Positions 24,261 through 37,565 of a DNA stretch of 64,000 nucleotides are shown here, piece by piece (position 1 is the first letter of the stretch; every line of letters begins with the position of its first letter). The translations under genes and the position numbers were made by a program. The notes beneath the pieces are model-generated. The model was not told the DNA's origin, did not search any database, and was given only the letters and a program-made list of their open reading frames with translations. Where the stretch lies: NCBI GenBank assembly GCA_963573305.1, contig OY754329.1, forward strand, positions 145,773,266 to 145,837,265, written 5' to 3'. The stretch comes from Pyrrhosoma nymphula (taxonomy: Eukaryota; Arthropoda; Insecta; Odonata; Coenagrionidae).

Positions 24261-27145
24261 AAAAAATCGACTGCAGAGATGATTCACGTCGAGGAAGTAC
24301 TCGTACTTGCCCAAAAACTGGCTGATGGAAGCCAAATTAAACCCTGAACCATTCATGATAACCTGTTGAAACAATACGACGCAGAAATTTACCCCGCACG
24401 GTTTCATTCTTGGAACTGCGACCACTGGAAATGCGCTTTTATCCCCGGAATTTTTTGATCTATTTTCGCATGGGATCCAATTTATTTTCAACGTCAAGTA
24501 TAGAAAGCAAAACAAATTTACTCCAGCATAAAAGAAAGACAGCAAAATCTGAATCGAGCTCGAAAAGCAAATTCAAGTTTTTCGAGAACCAGAGAAACAT
24601 GACAATAGGCAAAAATGTAAGTAGTAAACCAATTAGAATTCTGGGTAAGCACTGGGGAAGTGAATTTCCGAGAAGGGTGAGTTTTGTTACTGGGGATCTC
24701 TTATTCTGGTGGTGTTCCTGGATGTACATTGCGAAAGCCAGGGGGCATCACAATCTAATTGATTGGCTTCAGCGAAATCATCTCCACTCGTATTTGGTTC
24801 ATACCCTTCTGCATTCGTACTCCTCCGATTCCACATTTTGATTTAGAATTCCATGCATCACCTCGGGGATATGACTCCATAATTCGTGCCACCCGATTTA
24901 TCTGAGACCCTACTGTCTCCACCAGAGGCTAATTAACCGAAAATCGAACGCGGCTTCGTCTATACAGGGTTTCCAAGAAAGCTTCTCCCTAGAGTTGTTT
25001 TATCAGATATCTATTTAAGATATCGTCAGATATCTATTTAAGGACTATAAGGGGCTGCAAGATATCACAAAATGTATGGAAGCAAGTCAAATATTTTTTT
25101 ATCGGTAGGGTGGTTATGTTAAATAAAAATACGTTCTCAAAAAGCGGTATTATACTGAATTTTGGTATAGGTATAAAAAGCGTTGTGGCAGAATTTTAAA
25201 AAACTCTGAAATTTTAAAGTAAACTGGTATGAAATTATGTTCCATTATAATTCTAACAATTTGGTTAAATATTCGCTTACTTCCGGTGCACAATGTAAAA
25301 ATCGTTACATTAGTGGTACAGCGTGCCACCGGAAAAGTGTAATCCTTATGATTCAGTGAAATTTGAATGGCATGTCGTTTCTGCAGTATCACGATAATAC
25401 TCCAAAAAGTTACGAGAAATGTGAATGGTTTAAGAACTGAGTATACTTAGATGAGACGCACAAGTAAATAATGCATACTTTTAAGAATTTGATTTTTCTC
25501 AATATATTTTATTATGCAGAATATCAAGTATGGTATGTCCATTTCACTTAGCATTTGGATATGAAAATTATCAATATCTAAAAACTAATTAATGCCATTA
25601 TTTCGAAATTACGACGTGTTGATGTCCTGAAATTTTACCTCATACCACTGGAAACCATTACTAGAGCCTATATTCAGTACTACGACAAGGGTGTTGATAT
25701 GGAGAATATTTGGATCTCATCTTACGATACAGCTGTGTGTATCAGCGTTTCGGGAACAACACATCAAGCCGCTGCGGAAGCCTTCGCTCCATCGATAATA
25801 CTTTTTGCGCCGAATACTGCACGTATTCAACTTCATCTGTTTTCGTTTTCAACTTGAAATTGCTCGACTCACAATAATTCTCGACACTCGGATTCATTTT
25901 CGCTAGCCCCAGGTATGTTTTTGTACCGAGGGTCGATTACGTAAAAAGAACATCGCACAAGTCTATTCCAGAGTAGTATTTCAACATTTCAATTGTTCAC
26001 TGAATCCCCCACTGGTGCTGACCGTCCTCGTCTCGCCGTCTAGTGTAGGCTTACGATTCGAGTCTTTTGGAGGGACACGGCTATTCTGCTGACTATAACG
26101 CAGTTTCTCCTGGGCCAGAATAGCAACCGCTCTTCCTTCACTTCGTACTGCTTATCATCCAGCTCCCAGATTCGCAAACTCCTCCATTCCTCAAATCCCT
26201 TGAGAGTCTAGTTTCATGTCCACGTTGTTTCATATTCTTCTGCCGCAAATTATTATCTATCTCAGTTCAGCTTTTTCCGTTGACCAATCAACGTTAAAGA
26301 CAATGCTTTTCAGATGCCCTTCAAACTAAAGAATAATTAGAGCCTTCACAGCATTATATGACATAGGAGTCGGCTTTTACGCAGACAAATGCGCAGACGT
26401 TAATCGAACGAATATTAGCATAAAGAAAAAAAAATGAAAGTCAGTGTATATTAGTTAGACTTAACATGGCGTCAGAGGAAAATATAGAAGATGCTTAACG
26501 ATCTACCGAGGGTTGAGAAACACAAGCTTCAACTCTCATCATTTTCCAAAAACAACCAAGACGGTCTAGGTAATGTGGATGATTCTACGTGAATGCACGA
26601 ACCTTGGAGCCAGGAAAAATCGGCAGCACAGAGATTGTACGGCTTCCTTGTAAACTGATCACAGAGGATCGTCCCCCCAAATTGTAAGATGGCGCGTGGC
26701 CTTGAAAAGACTTCCAAAGTCTATGAAGGAAGCGCACCACTAATATGGGCGTCGAACTTTGCGAAAGTGGATGTTTAGCGATACAACGAGTCCGCCAGAC
26801 CGTCTAACTTACGGCTCAATATTCTGACAATGAGTGCGCTGCCAATGGAACAGATTATGTTGTGAAATGAGAAGCTACCGGTTTTTAAGATGAGTCGAGT
26901 TCAGTTTATCGGTTATCCAAATTTACCGATTAGTCTGAATTGTGGGCCTTCGCCTCGATTCCAGGTGAATTTTTTAAACGGCAGACAAATTTGCTTAAAA
27001 TATTGGCAATAGAAGTCAGCATACCATTTGGCTCTCTTCCTACCGACCTGAGTTTTATAACGCGCACAATTGTTTACACTGTATTAATCCCTATATTTAA
27101 TAATTATTATGTCGATGCCAATTAATCGAGATAATGTCATAAAAT
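24261..27145. other. No recognisable gene
   Basis: AT-rich. A 143-codon plus-strand frame at 24410-24841 shows no domain. AGATATCTATTTAAG is duplicated in tandem at about 25006-25043. Confidence 0.4.
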
Positions 27146-27765
27146 GCTTTGATTCGGTCTCAACTCGAATATGGAGCCATTGTGTGAGCACCTTTTGCAA
27201 AGAAGTATATAGACATGCTGGAAAGGATACAAAAACAATTCCTTAGAAATTCTATTCTACAGGGAATATAAAGTATATCCAATGTACAAAAATTATATAT
27301 CATAAAAGCCTGTTAAACTTTTATGGACTAGTAACGCTGTATGCAAGAAAGAAGGGCATGGGTTATAAGTTCTTATATGAAATAATAAAGTATGGTAAAG
27401 ACAGTGCAATCCTCCATAAATTAAATTTATATGTCCAACAATTGAAACAAAGGTACAAACGAACCTTTTGATTCCATTTACTTAAAACAAATATTTTTGT
27501 AACTCACCACTTATAAGAATGTGAAAAGAATACCATAATGTATGTGAACATTTAGATACATCGTGGGATAAAAATTTATTTACATTCAAGGCAATTTTCA
27601 TCATGAACAAAAATATGTTATGAAACTTTGCATTGTTTATATATACTTTTAATATTTTTGTATTTTTAATAAAAACTTTTTTTTTAATGATTCTCATCGT
27701 AAATAAATGTATTGGAAAATTGTTTTCCCTTGGTGTACTGGGAAAACATTAAAATAAATACATTA
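27146..27765 (+). pseudogene. Decayed Jockey/I-like LINE 3' end
   Basis: The plus strand reads QLEYGAIV, then APFAKKYIDMLERIQKQFLRN, a stop, and after a frameshift KKGMGYKFLYEIIKYGKDSAIL. This matches the conserved LEYG..VW.P / IQ..FLR region just after the reverse transcriptase of Jockey/I-type LINEs. The homology peters out near 27700 and ends with an A-rich segment (TTAAAATAAATACATT). It is 5'-truncated and disabled. Confidence 0.65.
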
Positions 27766-28509
27766 TTCCCCGTGCTACACACCCTTGAGGTGGCTTGCAG
27801 GGTATTATGTAGATGGCGATGAATCCCTCCAACGAATGAGCAATAAGAGTGACCATGAAATTAAGGAATGTTCGTTCAACTGTTTTAGTTTAGAGAATTC
27901 CCTTTTCCTCGAGGCTTTCTTCACTATTTAATTTTTTACCAATTTTTTTGCATGACGCCAAAAGAAACAGTAAAAATCGTCGCTATGTCCTCATTTGCGT
28001 CGCGTTTTAGTCGGGTAACCGTTCAACCGAACCACAGAGGCAATCGAAATCGGGTTAACGATCTATGTCCAGTGAAGCCAAACGCACCCATATGAATGGA
28101 TTATGGGTTAAACCAATTTTTGAGGAGCCAAGTACACTGAGGTCTTTTCAGTTATTAACCCATACAAAGCGCGATAAGTGTGACGAATTGGGAATGCAGT
28201 GAGCACATAGCTCTGGCACGGTTGTCCAAGCCAGTAACTTACGTTATACCCTCAGGCGTAGGCGAAAACAGTCAGATGATGCCGCAAGTACCTTCGCAAG
28301 GTGTGTCGGATCCTACTGTTTGGGGTGCAATCCACGGAAATGGCTTGCTATGACTCGAATGAACGGCGTGATACACATCGACTGAGCTCGTGACACTCGG
28401 GCGAAATTAGGAAATTAATAAGAAAAGATTAGTGTGCTCCCTTGTTATTCCCTGGCGAACTACCCTCCATCTTCAATTAGAGCATTATATACGCTTATAG
28501 GTACATAGA
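27766..28509. other. No recognisable gene
   Basis: No supported feature. Confidence 0.4.
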
Positions 28510-28705
28510 CGGATCGGGTGGAAAAGCTGGCTCGAATAATGGGTTCACATTCCACATGAACGGGGTTTGAATCTCGGCAGGGGTTGAGTTTTTCATCAGG
28601 GATGACCCCTTGGATGCCTCGTGGAGAGCACTTCAAGAGACGTACTCTGAGGCCATCGAGTGGAACGTAATATTGTGGACGAAGCCCTTGGCGGCTTCCA
28701 GGAAA
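28510..28705 (+). repeat. SINE family E copy
   Basis: A tRNA-like head has a slightly degenerate B box GGTTTGAATCT (28564-28574), followed by CGGCAGGGG and a body containing GCACTTCAAGAGACGTACTC and CCCTTGGCGGC. These align in order with the family E copy at 59740-60000. The minus-strand open frame across 28633-28959 overlaps this repeat and is not supported as a gene. Confidence 0.6.
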
Positions 28706-29152
28706 CGCAGGGGTAACACCAACGGCGAGTTTCTCTCCACCCTTTTCTCATTCCCAATATAGCCTAAATCAACAACATGCCACTTCTCCTTAACGGCGCC
28801 CACGTCCTCAAATTGCCAGTCGACATCTCCAACAAATAAAAGAATTATGAAGGATCGGGAAACTGCTCCACTGTCTTTCCTACGAACCATGTTTGTTCCG
28901 GCGCAATGACTCCGTTTTCTAACACAGATGGAGAGATGGGTAACGCAGTTTGGAAGCATAATTATTCATCCTGCATCCTTGATGCAAAAATTTCCACTAT
29001 TCACGAGCTGAAATTATTTTTCTTTCGAAACGCACAACTGATTTTTTTGCTCTCTCGGACGATTCTAGTCCGTATGCCTCTGCGATCCCGATAATCCATT
29101 GGCTGTCTTCAGGTTTCATTTGCGTTTTCAGGCTTTGTTAAGGAAATGGATA

Positions 29153-29483
29153 CAGTGGACCCCCGCTTTACGATGGGTTCACTTAACGGTGGATTCACTT
29201 TACGATCTGCATGCTAGGAATTTCAAAGCGTGCTGATTTTGCGCGCGCCCTTTAAAATTTCCCATTTCGACGATTTTTTGCGCCCATATTTTGTTATTCA
29301 TTCATTATTTAAATAATATCATTCCAGCATATTTCATGCCTATACTGTATTGTGTATCACTGAATGCACTGGCGATGATGTAGTTAAACCGATCCGTTGT
29401 CCAGTAATATTCACTTTACGATGACATTCACATTGCGATCGGTCCTATGGAACGGATTACCATCGTAAAGCGGGGGTCCACTG
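29153..29483. mobile_element. 331 bp pogo/Tigger-like MITE with TA target duplication
   Basis: Perfect 24 bp terminal inverted repeats (29153-29176 and 29460-29483) begin CAGTGGACCCCCGCTTTACG. They are flanked on both sides by TA (29151-29152 and 29484-29485), the target duplication of the Tc1/mariner/pogo superfamily. The interior is non-coding. TIRs beginning CAGTGGA with a CCCGCTTTACG core resemble Tigger/pogo-type ends. Perfect ends suggest a young or conserved copy mobilised in trans. Confidence 0.85.
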
Positions 29484-29485
29484 TA

Positions 29486-31649
29486 CTTCGGATTATGCTC
29501 ATGGAAGGAATTAACTTATATCATTATACTTGTCAACAAATACACTGACGACGTGTTTAATCGAGTGTCGCTCATTACGGACAGTATAAGAGATAAATTG
29601 GCGAAATTAGCTGAAAAAAAATGACATTCAATTCGTTTCCACGTATCATGCAGACTTGCATGCTGAGCGAGGACATCGCTATGTTATGTAATACGGCAGT
29701 TAGTGAGCGTAGTTCATTACACGTGCACTATTTCTTAAGGTTACAGAGTATTTGAAAGGGCATATTTTTCTCTTTGATCGGTAAAACCATAGAGTAGGTA
29801 TACTTACTCTATGGTAAAACTCAGAGAGGCGCATGTCAACTGTGGGCACTGCCCATTATACGGAGAAAGAGGTGCATCAGGCGGGAGGTGACATGTGATG
29901 GAGAACGCAGTTACAAATAATAGGAACTCGTATATTTTCACCAACAGATATAATTGCTTTTACAAGGGACCACGTTAACATGGAAGGAAATAGAGAGTTG
30001 GACATCTACGAGGATACTGCACCACTCTCAAAGGGCGTTAAGTTAAAAAGCTCTTTGCGAGAGACGAGTCAGCTTTCAGTGCATCGTTCAAAAACCAAAA
30101 CTCATTTGCGCATGAATAATTGGGGATTCAAACGATATCAACATGCACCGAATATGTTCCCAGGCTCTCTGTGGAATGATGTGCAAAAGTACACCCCAAA
30201 AAACAAAAGGGTGGGGGAATGAAATGACAACGCGTGACACAGAAAAAGCTTGGTGCCGCAGAAGTTTACTCGGCTTGTCTCGTGAACTGGAATCTCAATA
30301 AATTAAAGAGAAGCATTACGTATCTCCGATCGACCGCTTCTGGCAGCATCCGTGCCATAAAACTTATGCTTCATCATTAGGAAGCTTGAAAAGACCCAAT
30401 ATCAAATGTAAAGTTTTCTTACGTGAAAATATTGCTTCTTACCAGAAAAAAAAACATTTTGAGCCACAGGGAAACTGGAGCCAAAATTTGGGAAGGAACA
30501 TAAGATGGGAACAAAACGTTGAAAAAAGTTACTCAATATACAAAACGGCCATTTCATGAGGTAAGTCGTCTCGCCAAGTAGCAGCCTTGTCTTAAGATTT
30601 CCGATCGGTATATTTCTATTCGGTTGTATGCTTTTTTTAAATGCTATGTCTAAGAGGCATGAGATATCTACCAACCTGTAATGCTCAATTATTACTGAAG
30701 GGTGTGAGTTGATTGATGTGAATTTGCATGCGATGCCGCATGAATAATATTTATATTCCAGTATTTATGGGATGGCGTGAAAGAGCATAGCGAATTGTCT
30801 AGAACGAATGAGCTGAACAATGTAGGAAGGAGATCGTATCAGGTGAAAAAAAAGCTTGAAGATTAATAAGGCATGCAAAAGAGAACTTATTAGTTCGATT
30901 AAATGAAAAGTTGGCATATTTAGATTCATTATCCGTTACCGGGAGCGTAGCTACTGATGCAACCTTTTAACTACAGAACGCAGGGGATATTATCTCCCTT
31001 TTCTAAAGTGCCACAAGTTTCACGAATAAGTATAGAATTAGAATCAATTTTCCTATTCCGCTACGATATGCAAGCAGTAAGCCGCTAACCAGTGAATTAA
31101 TGACGGAAAATAACGCTGTTAGCACTGCCTTTCCCGGAATTTAATGAGCATTAGTTTCTTTGTGAGCTAGATGCAAGCCTTTCAAAAAGAATGAGGACTA
31201 TTGGAGAGGTAGGAAAACCCACAAAGAAAACCAACTAATTCAAGAAGAATGTAAATAATTAATAATAAGAACTGAAGAGGGAAAAATAATGATCGTAATG
31301 CAGAGCAGGATGAAATGCAACGAATGCACTACGATTTTTTTTTCTACGCTGTCTGAAGACCAACCTATATTTGGTACGCTTCTCATGATGAATGATAGGA
31401 GTTATTTGATGAGACGACAGAGCTTAGACCACTTGCACCATTAGAGACAGGTGGGCAGGCTGGCCACGATACTGTAATTCAGGGAATTGGGGTAGAGTGG
31501 AGAGAAATCTGACGTCGCCAATAGTCTGTCCTTAACGAATGGCGCCGAGAGGTCCAACGTTATTCAGTTCCTCCTAAAGACGGAGTACTGCGCTTGGAGA
31601 GTTTCTCACTCGTTAGGCGGGAGACCGTCCGAAGGATCTACCAACATTC
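29486..31649. other. No recognisable gene; one 30 bp hairpin
   Basis: The only structure I noted is a near-perfect 30 bp inverted repeat at 29786-29815 centred on GTATAC (ACCATAGAGTA... TACTCTATGGT). Open frames are short. Confidence 0.4.
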
Positions 31650-32590
31650 GGTGCACTACTGGAGATAATGACGCTCACATCGAAAAACATTTTGCAGCGC
31701 GTGAGCAAACACAAAGACACGAGTATAAATGAGAACACTGGCGGCACTCAAATTACAACTCGACGGGATTATCTGTCTGCGATCATTGCGCATCATCGCG
31801 ACCGCAAGAGTCTGTCTAGGGAGGAGTACGCGAACGAACGAACCCTTAGGGCACGGAGCGTAATAAAGGGAAGGGCGAAGGGAGGGGAGTCGGGAAGGAG
31901 GGGAGAAGGGGGCATGGCAACGAAACGAAAAGTGGCCATCCGAGAATAAATGAAAAGGGATTGAATGATGATAAGAGGAGATCTGATGATACAATGGGAG
32001 ACTGATTAACTCCCTCCCGGGGCGAAGTGGGCTGGGAAAGAGGGGGGCGGGGAGGGGGGGGGGTAACTGTATGACCGTGTGTGTGTGACGGAGATTCCGA
32101 GACGGTGGCAGTCGAATTATAATGAAGTGGGGAGGGGCGAAGCCTGGAGCGGGGAACAGATGAGAAGAGCGAAGCGCATACACCTTTAGAAAGGAGGACG
32201 ACTGGAAGAACGAGATACCCACGGAATCGTGGTCAAACTAATTTTATTTCGAGTCGGGACGAACAGTCATATCCATCATCACGGGCTGTAAATCAACCAA
32301 ATCACATGCGACTATTTCCTCCACCCCCTCTCCCAATTTCTTTTTCGTACTCCCTCCCGTTTCCGTGGTTCGAGCCCAAACACCCACTTCCACACTCCCT
32401 TGCGGCTGAGCGCAAGGTTGTCCATCGATGTAGATCTAATAACATTGATAAGCTCTCGGATAGCTCCAACATGGCCCCGTATCCTCTTCGGTCTTCGGTA
32501 AAATATCGGCCCATCGTAAACAATTGCGTCACGAATCACTACACATGTCCAACATTATCCCCGTTTTAAATTCTTGAAATCCCCTACCCT
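31650..32590. repeat. Low-complexity purine-rich region with poly-G tract
   Basis: GA-rich plus strand with a G-dominated run at 32042-32063 (six G, C, four G, A, ten G), a candidate G-quadruplex. The 188-codon minus-strand frame across 31656-32222 is rich in Pro, Ser, His and Leu from this composition and shows no domain; I do not call it a gene. Confidence 0.5.
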
Positions 32591-32594
32591 CCTT

Positions 32595-33635
32595 CACGCC
32601 GTTCTAGGTCCCAAATCTTCTTCCACCACTTCCCATCCTGCCAAATACTTTCCCTTTCATTAATCTCTTCAACGGTCCGTCACCCCTCATTACGCCCTTC
32701 AAACACTTCTGCCTCCAGCAAATCTGCCCCACCAACTCCTTTCCTTTTCCACCATACACCTCTTCGTTTGTCTTCCTTCTTCCCACGCATATCCTCACTA
32801 TCATTCTCCAAACCCTTATCGCGACATCATTCTCTTTCCTCAAAGACCATGTGCGGAACCAACAAAAGACTCCACATAAAACTCGTCATAATTTTACCTA
32901 ATATATTCTCGTCGATACTTCTCTTAATAGTGTTACGTAATGAAGAGGAGGTATACTAGGGTGGTTGGGATAAAGAGACCACTAGTTCCACCAGTGGTCT
33001 CCGCCGGAGACATTCGGTTTTACTGCAGGCTCAGTTCTCATTTTCGTTCGGTTCACCCTCCCTGATCTATGCTCTTCGCTTACGAAAGACACCATGCATT
33101 GCATTTATTCATCTCTTCCCACCCAGCATCAATTGAGGAGCACCCTGTCCTTTATTAAAATTGCGAGCTTAAGTTACCAATGGGCCAGTCAAATGTTCAT
33201 ACGCATTCTATTTGTTGACGACCGAGCTCACGGGCGTTTTTCTTGGAGCGTGGTTTTAAAAAAAGGAGTCTTCCAGGGTTAGGGGATTGCAAAGGGAAAG
33301 GAAATTTACGATTCGGACGGATGAAAAGAAAAGTTTCTGGGAAAATTATTCCGATTCCGGTAATTAAAAGTAATTATTCGCACGCGAAACTTTATAATAA
33401 CACGCGAGGGGATCTTTACTTACTTCCACTCCAGCACCCAACTTATTTCCCCGCGAACATTTTGGCATCCTTTTCCTTTCCGTCAACCGTTCTCTCCCCA
33501 TCCTTCCTCAAATCCACATGCCGTACGCCTGCAGATGGTTCTCGTCCACTCCATTTTCTCCTCCTACTGCCAATAGGCCTACCGTCAATTTCACACAAGA
33601 TAATACCCAGGTATTTAAAATGATCCACCAGTCTA
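32595..33635 (-). pseudogene. Decayed LINE, reverse transcriptase C-terminal part
   Basis: The minus strand first reads FKYLGIIL near 33620, the conserved KYLG motif just after the reverse transcriptase domain of many LINEs, then a VRHVDLRKDGER-like piece. Near 32820-32610 it reads VRICVGRRKTNEEV, GKELVGQICWRQKCLKGVMR, GDGPLKRLMKGKVFGRMGSGGRR. This is a mutated form of the NEEV / LRWFGHV.RM / KR.M.G...GRR..GRPR tail. Stops and frameshifts separate the pieces. The orientation is opposite to the copies at 22920 and 38470. Assignment is by motif recognition only. Confidence 0.55.
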
Positions 33636-33639
33636 GCTT

Positions 33640-36600
33640 AAGCCCTCTAGCTTTCATCTTTGTGGGATGGAATAGGCTCAGTCAAGAGAGCTAAATTCTC
33701 TGAGTTAGCCCGATAACACTGGCTCTGCTTTAGTGATTTCCTCCATTTTTTCCTATCTTTACGTACATCTTTTGCTTCAGTTACAACCATGCGTCATACA
33801 CGCCTTCCTGTTCATCAGATTCCTGATGCTCCTTCTCTTGAGAGTACATTCCACCTCATTCATCCATGGCATTTGCGGTCTACTCCTTCCTCTCACACCA
33901 TTCACTCCTCAAATACAAATCTGCTTCGTAATTCGCCTCTAATCGTTTCTCTCGATGTGGTCAAACTAACGAAGAACGCTCCCTTCATACATGTCCATCA
34001 TCGCAGAATTTATTCCACATTCTTTCATGACTTTCTCATTCCTAACTTTATCCCTCCTACTTATACCGCAAACAAGCCTCAGATACCCCACACCCACTGC
34101 AGTCAGCCAACAGCTTAACTTAACCTGGCATACCCATAGTTATGCAGTTATATTATACCGTAAAATATAAAAATCCACATGACAGCTAAGTGAAAAACGA
34201 CGGTAAGTCCGCCTTCCGACGGGAAATGCACCCGAACCACACAATTGAAGTCAGCACGTGAGTTGTGGCGAGTGGTAGGGGCCATGAAGACCGAAGAGTG
34301 CAACCTCACTCGGAACAGCATTTTTTCGCGGATTCTTTCATTTGCACGAGCAATTCATCCGACTTGAAAAGCGTATCCCTCGCAGGCGATATAATCTGAA
34401 CCTCGCGCATGTTACGCGCCCGTCCATAATAAGATAAGAGGCCGGCTGCATAAAGCGGCGCAGGCGTAAAAAAAAATGGAGAGCAATGCGACTGAAAAGA
34501 CAGGGAGAGAGGTAATTGGCCGCGAAATGAGATTGCCGGCCATTGCGATTGTAGACCGGATATCTCGATTCCGGGGGACACACACAACTTACAAAGTCAG
34601 CCACGAATCCAATAATGAACACGAAGGCTAGTTACACGCTAGTTACACGCTAACGTTCATCGAAGATTACCTGCATCACGATTGTCATCTAACCCTAGGA
34701 GCAGGACTTCGACAAAGACGACATAAAAACGTTACACCTGAGTCCAAGACAACAAAACACCAAACAGGAAAAGTGGGAACTATATGCGAACCAGTTAAAT
34801 TTTCTAAACTGTAAATATATGTCTTATACATTTTTCTCATTCTCACGGAACATGATTCGTATTTTACCACTGCTTATTATTGCAAAATCCAGTCAATATC
34901 ACCTGTATTCACACCAAAATAAGGGTTTTCCATAAGTTAATAATTCCGGGAATGCGTTACACTCTTGGCAATTTCGCATATCATGATAATATGGAATATT
35001 AGCGTATGCTTCTGAAACATTTTACTCTGTTTCCATTCAAAATGGGTATGACTCTGCTAAAACAGAAATAGGAATTTATTCTCAAACATTTCTCAAACAC
35101 AAAAAAAAGTCTATAGAGCGCTACAGTCTCTCCTGTGGAAAGATTACTGTAGCTCAGTGCAAACTACTTCACCCTTATCTTTCAGGGGGCCATCCATGTG
35201 TCTTTAAAGTGATAGCATGAAACAACGAAAGTCCTACGACCATTCGTCTTAAATACGAAGACAAAACTGTAATCCTCAAACCACAAGTTCGATTTATATT
35301 AGCGTCAAATTCACACTTCAGATAGACTAATCAAGTCTCTGAGTTTATTTCTCTAACTACCAGAGCTTCGCAAGTCACACCTGCTGCACAATGCCAGCAG
35401 TAAACGGAACGAACCCTTATAGGATGCCCGCGTGGAAACGGAATCGTAATGGAAATAGAATCCTTTCGAAAATAAAATTCCAACAGCCTAATACCGAGTC
35501 TCCGTTTTTCTTCAGGACTTACCCATAACAAATAAAGCAATCCAGCACAATTAATCGCAATAATTGAACACAATATCCTTTCATGTAGGAAGCTGTACCA
35601 TTACGCCCACCTGTGGAAGTGATTCAGTTTGGCCCAGAAAGACGATGACCCGGGTTTGATTCCGGAGAAAAAAGTGGGAATGCACACGAGGGAAGAAGAG
35701 AGTTCAACGCCCTGTCCTCCGAAAACGCGGGAGGCTCTTGCTTCTTTTTTTTCTTCCACCCCAACTGAAGTCACTCGCGGAGGGAGGACTGCCAAAGACG
35801 CAGCGAACGACTAACACTCTTATCCCCTAAACGAGTCCTTGCCCGTGTCCCTTAAAGGCACACCATTGACAACTTCCACGGAACGATGTCAGTGAATGCC
35901 AAGTCATTTTCCTGAAATCCAAAACACTGGAGTTAACTCCGTAATAAATTATGACTCCAATTTCCAAAAATCAATAGCATCATTAGAAAAAAGACACAAT
36001 GCTAAATAGAATTTCTGGGGGTTCATTTCAAAGTGCCTCCAAGAACGACCCATCATTCACATCATCATTATCATCAGCAGTCATCAACCCGAAGATTTGA
36101 TTTCCTCCACTCAACTCTTTTCAGCCAAAAACTTCAATCCACTCCATTTCAGCATAATTAATCATTTTAGCAAATACTTATCACGATTTTGGCGGATATA
36201 TTCCAGCCTTGGCCTTTAGTCATTTCAATCCCGGTTTCAACTGTAACCGGAACTGAGTTACGCATAGCAATAATTAAATATTTACAGAAGCCATTGTGAA
36301 ATTAGTAGGACGAGGGTCAGAAATTAACTAAAGGAGGACGCAATAAATGATATGAGATCTCCATAATCATTACGTTTTGAAGGGAATTCGTTCTGATATT
36401 CCTTTGGACATTTCCAATGCCCAGGAGGCAGTTTTAAACCAAAAGTCATGATCTAGTGTATGGTGATTGACGAATGTTTACAATACGGTTCTGCTTCACA
36501 ATGCCATGAACCCATGCAACCCTCCCTCAAGGCATCCTGAAAACATAATCGACCATGTTCCATCCAATATCGCAAATTCGTAAATAACGACATTAACTTG

Positions 36601-37195
36601 TAACAACGCGAATCCAAGGAGTGAGTCCAAGCGTGCACGAATAGTCTTCGTAAACCTAGTTTTTATCACATGACCAAGCATAACATTATGCACGCAGATT
36701 AACGGTCCGTAAAAAAGCAAGTAACCTACCGAAGAATTAGCGATGCCACTATTATCGATGATGGCATAGCAATTAATGCACGTTAGCACGCATATGGAAG
36801 TACTTCGGCCAGATTTCTCCGATAATCATCGGCACATACTTCCTCGCACGATTTCCTTTTTCAGACCGGCATATTTAAATACCTCTCTTCATCCCACGTT
36901 CAAGGCTCTTTCGCCACCACCTTCGCGCGCCCAACCAGCATGTTCCTCTCCTTCATATCCTTCAACATCTCACTATCATCCACACCACCCACTTAAATCT
37001 GCCTCCTCCGGATATCCCCCATTATCTTCCACTTATTCGTTCCACTACCGATGAAACCAATACGAAGTGAACATCTCAACGCATCTCAACTGCGAAAAAA
37101 GGTTTTGGAAAAATTCCAAGTAAAAATGATGATATGATATGCCTGCATGCATTCCTAAGATATTATCGATATTCGGCGGCGGTCCCTAATGTCCT
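33640..37195. other. No recognisable gene
   Basis: The first 500 bp may be further decayed LINE sequence. GCTAGTTACAC is duplicated in tandem at about 34627-34651. A GGTTTGATTCC at about 35654 looks like a B box, but no SINE family could be aligned around it. Confidence 0.35.
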
Positions 37196-37565
37196 AATCA
37201 GTTAGTTTCATTGGTAGGCGAGTGACAACTGAGGATATTTCCCCACCATGAACCGTTGGGAAGGTTGGAGTTAGGGAAGAATTAATTCGGGAGTGAAGGA
37301 AGGGTGGAGAGAAACCCGGTGTCATCATTAGCAATCATCAGAATCAATTTACAAAATCTGCCTAAGGAGCCCAAAATAAAACGCCCATTCCGACGGAAGG
37401 TGCGCAACACTTGCAGTGCTCTCCACACAGCATTCAAATAGAGATCGAGACCCCATTAATAATATCCCCCACCGCTGGGATTCAAACCCAGGCCATCGTG
37501 AAGTGCATTCATGACTTTATAGCCACCATACCATCCAGGTCCTCCCCTCTGACGTCTCTCTGACC
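37196..37565 (-). repeat. SINE family E copy
   Basis: On the minus strand the tRNA-like head starts near 37550 and carries a B box GGTTTGAATCC (37478-37488) followed by CAGCGGTGGGGG. The body includes GGAGAGCACTGCAAGTGTTG and, near 37230, a CCTCAGTTGTC segment, both shared with the copy at 59740-60000. Confidence 0.6.

Noticed and set aside
24410..24841. 143-codon plus-strand frame downstream of the CRE-bearing CpG block
   Set aside because: The position is suggestive, but the peptide shows no domain and the frame is opposed by others on the minus strand.
31656..32222. 188-codon minus-strand open frame
   Set aside because: The longest frame in the window, but its Pro/Ser/His-rich composition mirrors the GA/CT-biased DNA and no motif is visible.
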